From Beaufortia kweichowensis (taxonomy: Eukaryota > Chordata > Actinopteri > Cypriniformes > Gastromyzontidae), in the NCBI GenBank assembly GCA_019155185.1, contig CM032816.1, forward strand, positions 10,986,292-11,050,291: a DNA stretch of 64,000 nucleotides. Direction: 5' to 3'. The translations under genes were made by a program, and so were the position numbers. The stretch's first letter is position 1; every line of letters begins with the position of its first letter. Positions 56,901-64,000 of the stretch are shown piece after piece. Under the pieces are notes generated by a model. It made no database searches, was not told the origin of the DNA, and saw only the letters and a list, made by a program, of their open reading frames with translations.

Positions 56901-59900
56901 CGTGACCGATGTACATGACCTCAGAACATCACCTCTGCTGTGAAGCTCATAATCAGCTCCAGGAAAAAATTAGGTGCTTGAGACATGAATTTCATAAGTA
57001 CGATTGATTAAGTGTGTGTGTGATACAGTGTTGCCTATGGATACAACATCTATGAGATATGACACGTCTGACCTGCTATATTAAAAGAGGTCTACAATAC
57101 CTGGAGAGATATCCAATAATATTCTCATTCATCCCAATGGTAATTCATCGTCTGGACCAGAATACAGTCCGGACACACTCACTGGAGTCCAGCCAATCAC
57201 TTGAGTCATATATGTCATGTGACTGAGCATCATTGTGGCACCGCAAGACCTTCATAAGGGACTATCTTGAAATGCTTTTTCAACTAAATGCAGCTCACAT
57301 TTAAGGGCAATCCAAAAAAACATACACTGATCATAAAAATCATTCAATATACAAAGTATCAAAAATATTACTTTGAATCATGGTTACTATCTACTGAAAG
57401 CAGACGTTTATTAGGTTTAAAGTCTGATGTATTTGCCTCCAACTTCTCAATGTTTTACAGTGCACCGAAGTGTTATTAAAAGCACAAACATGTACAGTAA
57501 ACTCAAGCGAACCCAGTGTCCTGACTAAACAAACCTTAACTGGCACGTCCTACTGCAAACTTTCCAATTACAGGGATGAAAAATGGCCAGCGCTGATTGT
57601 GCTGTGATCGATCGTACTGTAACCTATAAATCTTCTGACCTACAAACAAAAGTAAAACAAGGTTAAAGATTCAGCGCCCGACCAAACTCCAGCCCGGATC
57701 TCAGCATTTGATTATAAATTCAGATGCAATTTGGTCACAAATTGTGTGTGCTAAAATTGCACAAATATGATTCAGCCAATGTATTATTATTATACCATTC
57801 AATAATGAAGCCATAGATCATGGTGAGGAAATAATACAAGAAGTTCAACAACAAGTCACCAGGTTTGCTGGACAATTTTTTTTGACAATTTTTATAGACA
57901 TTCCACCACAAACTACATGCCCAGGATGCACTGCAAAAAATGCAAAGAATCCTAAAACAAACAGCAACATGAAATATGTTACACCTACACTATTAAAATA
58001 ACATCTAGGAGCATACAAGTATGAAAATTATTTCTCATCGAACTGACATGCAAACCAAATGACGTCAAACATACTCGGTTGGCACCAAAAGCTTTCAAAC
58101 GTAGGAACCCTTAGTGAATAAAAACCAGAACAGAGAACAGATTTGAGACTCAGAGACATACACGTGCACTGACGCATTCAGTTGACGCATATGTTGCAAG
58201 TCTCCAGAGTTAGCAAACGTTGGAAAGGAAAAACAAAAAAAGGCAAAACAACCCTACAGTAGCGTTATCACTGATTTATTGTTAATTCGACTGAACCAAA
58301 CCTTAAAAAAAACACCAAAGCAAACCAGATAAGCCATGTCCTCTGTGATCTAAACGCCTCTACAACAGGCTTTTCTCATTAACATTGCGTTACGGTTAAA
58401 ACCTCTCCAGAATAAAAACTTCTTACAACACCTGTTTTCACATTTCTCAGCCCGAGACAAACATGTTCACACGAATCCTTACAAAGTTTTATGGCAACCG
58501 AGGCCCAGTGTTCAATCTCTTTCTCTACAATAGATGCAAGTACAAATCCAGAATAATATTCTCCTGCTGTGTTTTCCCGGCTGGGCCAGAGCTACGGAGA
58601 TAAAATGTGTGTTTACACCAGTTCTGAATGTCATTATAAAGCCTGAAATACAATGGCAAACGCCAAGGGATTCTACAAAAGTTGTGGAAGTTCTCTGCAA
58701 AATTTCCTCAAACTGTAACATACACGCTTGGAGAAAGCATGACGATGAGGAGGAACATCTCTTGAGGAACAACCAGTCGCGCTGTCATTTAAAATTCATG
58801 CGTGTGGAACCGGGCGCCGTGCGGAGCTTGAGTTATAGATGTTTAACACCGGTTTTTAGCATATGGAAACCAGGAATCCGCATAAAGACTGTGGGCTCCC
58901 ATGGGAACGTGCCAGTTTTCCTGTTTAGTTTTTCCAAAGACTTTCCGGCTCTTACGCCATTCCCATGACTGTAATTATTATACATTCAACCTAATCATTA
59001 TACAATTATTAAAATTATTAAAAGGAATAAAGACAAAAACGTTTTCTTTTGATTGTGATTAAACATCAATGTATTAGATTAAACATAAACTTAAAACAAA
59101 AATAGGACTCATATTCTAATGATAAAAAAGTTAAAAGAAAAACGTCTAACAAAACTTCAATTGCAATAAAATAATTGTAAGAGTTGGAATGGTGGTTAAA
59201 AATGACAGGAGAGCCATTACACAACAAAAACAAAATAAAAAAAATGCATTAATAATGATTTAAATTTAATTTAAAAAATGTAAATGCAAAAAATAATCCT
59301 GTACTGTCACTTGATCAATTTAATGACTATTACCAAAGACATCCATATGAAAAAACTAAAACACATACAGAAGTCTGTTTTATGTACCTCTAAAGCAAGG
59401 TCAAAATTCAATTGCTTTAAATGTAATTAAGAGTGCCAGAAAAATGAGCTTTTCTGCAGAGAAAAGTTTGCAAAACACGCAACATAATCATTGATATGGA
59501 GGAAGGCAATACTACAATGCATTACTTTTCAATTACCAACATTCATATCAACACGGCAAGATTCTTGTCGGGATGTTCTTGATGACCGGTGCTCTGTAGG
59601 AACCCATTTATCTACACCATCACGCCTGTGAGACTCCACAAGAAGAGTCGAATCTCTCATTGAAGTCAGGAGGGAGTAACAACATCATGAGAGGTTAGTA
59701 CAGCACTTTAAATAAAATAAACAGTGATTACTGCAGAAATGGAAGTGCGTTCACAAGCAGAATGCTTCGCATGGACTGCTTGAAAAGAAAGCAAGAAGCC
59801 AGCTTAGTGAAATTTTGTCTGAAAGATGCTTATGTAGCGTTCTGAGGAGGCTGACGGCGGCACATTTTAAATCCTCATCTTACAGACGGTGAAAAGACTA

Positions 59901-60188
59901 CATCTGGAGGAGGGACGGCTATGTTCTCTACATGAACCGATGGCAAATGAAGAGAGGAGGGGGATTTACAGGCCATAATCTCTAAAATACTGAGTAATAC
60001 TCATTAAATCTTGGGAGGTAATGTTTGTGAAATCTTTATATTTACTTAAGGAGCTGAAGGATCTGATGTGCTGAAATAATTGAATCGTCCTCCGGTTTAC
60101 GCTGGTTTAAGTTCAGCTTCAAGATTCTAATGTTGAGGACCTCTGAGACATACAGAAGTGCACGTGTGAGCTTTGATCGTCTTTCATA
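53951..60188. other. Upstream region without recognised genes
   Basis: AT-rich single-copy-looking DNA. A low-complexity aaat/taaa tract lies at 55800-56270. An 11-bp motif (atctcaatgat type) is repeated three times at about 55567-55598. A 144-codon plus frame at 58534-58968 has no recognisable domain or splice context. I see nothing I would call a gene. Confidence 0.45.
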
Positions 60189-60196
60189 TCTAAACT

Positions 60197-60620
60197 CAGG
60201 CCCGTCGCGACAAGGCAAGCAAACCAAGCAATTGCTGGGGGCCCCGAGCTGGCCTGGGGCCCCAAGACAACGACAGGTTAAGAATAAAATGCAACGACAA
60301 ACTGTGTGAGAACCCCTTTGATAGTCAATGCAGTAAAGTGCAATGACACTGTTATCGGGATCCCCCTCCAGGGGGCCCCTCTCAGTAGTCGCTGACAGCA
60401 GCCAGCCAACCACATGATCAATTGTTGAAAATGTTCAAATTTTATGCACATTATATGCAACAACAGTATTTGCACTGTAAACCTTTTTTATTTATATAAA
60501 GTGTGGGTGAACTTAAACTGTATGGCTATGCTGTGGTTCCTGTAGGCTTTGTGTGCGGGGGGTATTGGGGGGGCCTCCATGTCCATTTTGCTTGGGGCAA
60601 AATTCCTCCAAACGGCCCTG
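60197..60620. mobile_element. hAT-type MITE with 8-bp target-site duplication
   Basis: 424-bp element with ends caggcccgtcgcgac and (inverted right end) cagggccgtttggag, sharing CAGG-CCGT. It is flanked by identical 8-bp direct repeats tctaaact at 60189-60196 and 60621-60628. An 8-bp duplication and short CAGGG-like terminal repeats are the hallmark of the hAT superfamily. Inside is gggggccccgagctggcc followed by a similar ggggccccaag. No transposase frame, so it is non-autonomous. Confidence 0.85.
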
Positions 60621-61716
60621 TCTAAACTGCACAACAAAGACTCACGTCTGATATAAAGCTTTATATATTAAAATAAATCTGTGCCCAAACTGTGTTCAGC
60701 TTTGGGAATGACACACGTTCTGCTTATGGATCTGGGTCAAACGCAAAAACATCTACATAAAATATACAAATGAATAATAAAAACAACTCAAAAATAGAAT
60801 TTATATTTAGATTCAACATGAAACAATGCACAACCTATTTTTTTTCATAAAGAAAAAGGAGTTTTTTTATGTAAAAAGAATTGATGCATTAACATACTTT
60901 TATTAAAAAAATTACATACAACACAAGCCTAAATATTTGGCAACTAGTTACCATTATCCCTGGCCTGGGTGACATCATCTAAAGTGCAACGTTGTTATAG
61001 AGTCGAAGCAAACTATTACATTATGATACAAATTTACGAAATATAAAAAAATCTTTACAATAAAGTGCACTTAATAATCAAGCAAATCAAAGGCGGGAAC
61101 ATGCTTTAAAAATTCACATTTGATTTCACACGTCATGCCCTGTTCACTCTCATAATAAACCCTAATAAAGCTTTTATTTTCAGTAACACACTGATTCTGA
61201 TCTTCCACACCGGCTTTAAATCCATTATTACACATGGTTTTAGTGATCATAGTTTTATCAAGGTTAAGCATTAAGAGACAAACAGACAGGATCCTGTCCA
61301 ATCACGAGCTGCGGAGGAGTTGAGCTCATGCGCATCCTGTCGTTCTGCCGCCCACTAATCTGCTGTCATGTGTGTGTTCTACAAAACACCTTCTGCTAAA
61401 AAAATCCACATCATTTGCAAAAACGCCTGAGAAAGAAGTCTAGAAACACACAGATCATCACACAGAAATACCACAAATGAGATCTTTTTTCTCCTAAATG
61501 TTGTTTCACAGAAAGGTGTTATGCCTAAAAGACAATACAAGGCTAAAAATAAAATAAAATATAAGATGTCAGACAAGCTACTTCAAGAGACCAGAATATC
61601 ATACTGATGTGACTGTGGGCCAACAACCATCAAGAACACCTTAGCAACCACACGGCATCTTTCTGGCATTCCCATCCTTACAGAAAACTCCATGAATTAC
61701 ACGTAGACAATATGAA

Positions 61717-61814
61717 TTTCACATGTGCAAAAACACATTAAATGTGTGGTTCTGGAACACTTTTTGTGTGAATGTAAATTTACATGCGAGTGCATGTTTT
61801 TTGCACATGTGAAA
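61717..61814. repeat. Inverted repeat, 17-bp perfect arms
   Basis: Left arm tttcacatgtgcaaaaa (61717-61733) and right arm tttttgcacatgtgaaa (61798-61814) are exact reverse complements around a 64-bp centre. Resembles a common fish palindromic MITE; target-site duplication not resolved. Confidence 0.75.
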
Positions 61815-62514
61815 AACTAGCATCATTGCAATAACTTTTGAGAAACTATTCACATTTGCCTTGAACATGTAAAATCTATACTTTTATATCTATACTTGTA
61901 TAGCAGTGTGTTGACAACCGTTTCATATACGTCTATTTTCATTTCTCCACAGGAATTAAAAAATGTAAAACATCTCCGAAAGTCGATCCTTGAACTCAAT
62001 TACGTCTACAAAGCCATAAAAGATCATGAATTTTTCCCTGGGACAATAAATAACACACACATACACACATTCATAAACACATAACACACACCATTTGGTA
62101 AAAAGAAGAAAGTTTACTTTTCTTCCCTCTTTTACAGACACACACACTTTTACATCATAACAGCATGAAAGGAACTCAGATAATCAGAGAATGAGCGCGG
62201 CTCTTCTGAGAAGCTCTTAAAGTCTGAAGATTTTCTGTTATTCACAGCATTCCTACAGACAAACATCATTCCTGCTGAGAACACCATTATCATTTCACAT
62301 CCATTAGCAGAAATGCGAAGGTGACTCATTTACCTTCTCCACGTCTGAGATCTCACTACAGACGACTTGCGATCATCTCGTACAGTAAAGAACTTCCAGA
62401 GGTCACAGGGATGATGCTGATTACAGCGATGAGCGTCTTGACAATTCATTAGAAATGTGATCACTGAAGTAATAGCATACCAAACAATCCTCACCACAGG
62501 TAATACTGTCCCCT

Positions 62515-62600
62515 ACATTTACATTTACGCATCTGACAGATGCTTTTATATAAAGTGACGTTCAGTAAATTCAGCTCTTATCCAGCTGCATTACAAACCC
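62515..62600 (-). mobile_element. SINE tail fragment, reverse orientation
   Basis: acatttacatttacgcatct, then gacagatgcttttatataaa and gtgacgttcagtaaattcag: the reverse of the conserved teleost SINE tail. Confidence 0.6.
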
Positions 62601-63022
62601 CCCAAATATTGACGCTCTACTGGCAATTCGGGTGATGTCAGGTGTAAAATCAAGCCACCGCAGGAAGTAAACACTTACAAACTGACCGAGTCTCTAAACT
62701 CTCAATCTAGACTCTTAAGTCCCCATAAAATGATCGGGTGCCTCCGCTATCCGTTTGTCTCCCTTTGATAAAAGTGCCATTTTTCCACCCCAGCGATTCG
62801 ATCGCATCCTCCTGGGCGTTAAGCCTGGAGTACGACACCTTCACAGCATCAGGACCTCAGAAACACACACGGCAGCGGGTGCGAACGCTACACACGCTAA
62901 CATAAAAACACTCACACGGCTTCCTATTTAAATTCAGCTCGTTCCTCAATCACCCTGTCTAACATCTGAACTCTGCTGTTTCTCTGAGGAGCGTGTGTGT
63001 TGTGTGTGTGTGTGTTTGTGTC

Positions 63023-63235
63023 TGACAGCACAGACGACAGCTCTACTTCAACAGGGAGTTGAACCTATCCTTTCCAGGGAAGCGAGTGTTGTCTCTGGAG
63101 GAGCGACGCATCAATTTCCTGTCAGTGTTGCCTGCGGGTCTGTGCCGTGGAGGCGTTGCGAGAGATAGCGCAAGACAAGCGAGTTATGGAGCCCCTCAAA
63201 GCCTGCAGCACGCAAGAGATGAGAAGCTTTACTGA
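63023..63235 (+). other. Acceptor-like site followed by a 70-codon open stretch
   Basis: A (GT)n run, then tttgtgtctgacag at about 63005-63022, looks like a splice acceptor. The following plus frame (beginning HRRQLYFNRELNLSFPGKRV) stays open to a TGA near 63235 without an ATG. Local CpG content is raised. I do not recognise the peptide and see no donor that clearly pairs with it. It may be an exon of an unseen gene, a UTR or a regulatory block, or chance. Confidence 0.2.
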
Positions 63236-63477
63236 AAACGGTCTGAGGGCTTTATCCGGACCGACATCACTTCCTGTGTGTACAGGCAGCCGACACAGAA
63301 CCTGGTGTGGAAACCAGTGATCAACATTAAACTACTATATTAAAGTTATCTGGGCAATTGCAGCATAATGGATTAGTCAAAACTTGAAAAATAAATTGTC
63401 ACTGAATATAATTATATGCATTTATTAAGCCCAGACATAAGAAAAGTTATCTATTTAAAATAAATGAAAATATCGTC

Positions 63478-63948
63478 ATGCAACATACTGTTACGGCTCG
63501 TCCCTTCAGTACTCATTCAGTACTATGGCACATACCAAAGCATCCTTTACATCCGATACGTCACTATATGTACAAATTTGTCGTCAACATCAACATCCGA
63601 TCCAATCTGACAACTTTTCACAAAGAGGCCGTTTGTCTGTCATCTCTCTGGATATGCTGTCTCGCCCATAATAGCTTTTTCAACCTCTCATTCTGGCTTC
63701 TGTCAAAGTTTGTATATGACAGAACCATCTCTCCAGCTGTCAATCAAACATACACCACAGCTTCCTCTGCTATTTCACAACGCTGGAGCCGTCGCGCAAA
63801 ATTGTTCTGCCAAAACAACTGTTTTTCCAGCCGGTCTGTCCCACCGCACTGGAGACGTGTGTCATATCTCTCGCGTTTATCACAGATTGGGCTTCTGTCA
63901 GGCTCTGTGGCATTTGCAACAGATTGCATCGCTCTTTCTGACGCTTAG
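63478..63948 (+). other. 156-codon open frame of unknown nature
   Basis: Starts MQHTVTARPFSTHSVLWHIP and ends ATDCIALSDA. No domain recognised. The start overlaps a gtactcattcagtactatgg motif resembling the MITE-like sequence near 24540, so it may be part of a transposable element. The opposite strand is also partly open (63744-63929). I do not propose a protein-coding gene. Confidence 0.2.
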
Positions 63949-64000
63949 TTTGTGCATGTGCATGTCCACTGACAATATACTGTACAATGATTTTACTGTC

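Noticed and set aside
58534..58968. 144-codon plus frame
   Set aside because: No family resemblance and no splice context; the opposite strand is also partly open.

Overview
The window is vertebrate nuclear DNA, almost certainly from a teleost fish and most likely a cyprinid-like one. The evidence is GT-AG introns throughout, three long multi-exon vertebrate genes, fish tRNA-derived SINEs, many copies of the cyprinid-type 'AGTTCACCCAAAAAT' interspersed repeat, and abundant GA/CA microsatellites. I saw no bacterial or viral gene, CRISPR array or operon. The species cannot be named from the sequence alone.

Layout. (1) 12-2872, plus strand: the last 11 exons of appl2 (end of the PH domain plus the PTB domain); its 5' part lies outside the window. 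(2) 4961-20308, minus strand: the complete coding region of tubgcp6 (gamma-tubulin ring complex protein GCP6), 23 coding exons, about 1,709 codons when the two one-base insertions described below are discounted. A non-coding first exon ends at 20811, and a CCAAT-box, CpG-rich promoter follows. appl2 and tubgcp6 converge, and their best poly(A) signals are only about 80 bp apart. (3) 25009-47345, minus strand: the complete coding region of plxnb2 (plexin-B2 receptor), 35 coding exons, 1,845 codons plus stop, with a probable 3'UTR down to about 22.55 kb. (4) 47349-64000: no convincing coding gene. This is the 5' flank and 5'UTR intron region of plxnb2. It holds a CpG cluster with a good splice donor near 52.9-53.1 kb, a 229-bp direct duplication around an 83-bp tandem array, a hAT-type MITE with an 8-bp target-site duplication, a third GA microsatellite and SINE fragments.

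The gene models rest on splice-site consensus, on reading phase that closes across every exon junction, and on family similarity recalled from vertebrate orthologues. Cellular roles: APPL2 is a Rab5-endosome adaptor, GCP6 a core scaffold of the microtubule-nucleating gamma-tubulin ring complex, and plexin-B2 a semaphorin receptor with an intracellular GTPase-activating domain. They are neighbours by descent and not a functional pathway. In human TUBGCP6 and PLXNB2 are also close (22q13.33), with HDAC10, MAPK12 and MAPK11 between them; those three are absent here. Human APPL2 is on chromosome 12.

The most notable signals are inside ordinary genes. The tubgcp6 repeat exon carries 12 near-identical 27-residue units, with two single-base insertions that break the frame as given. 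A roughly 3.9-kb purine-rich satellite fills one tubgcp6 intron. Two plxnb2 introns end in long CT microsatellites that abut the splice acceptor. The plexin C-terminus reads VTAL where VTDL is usual. I found no wholly new biological system.
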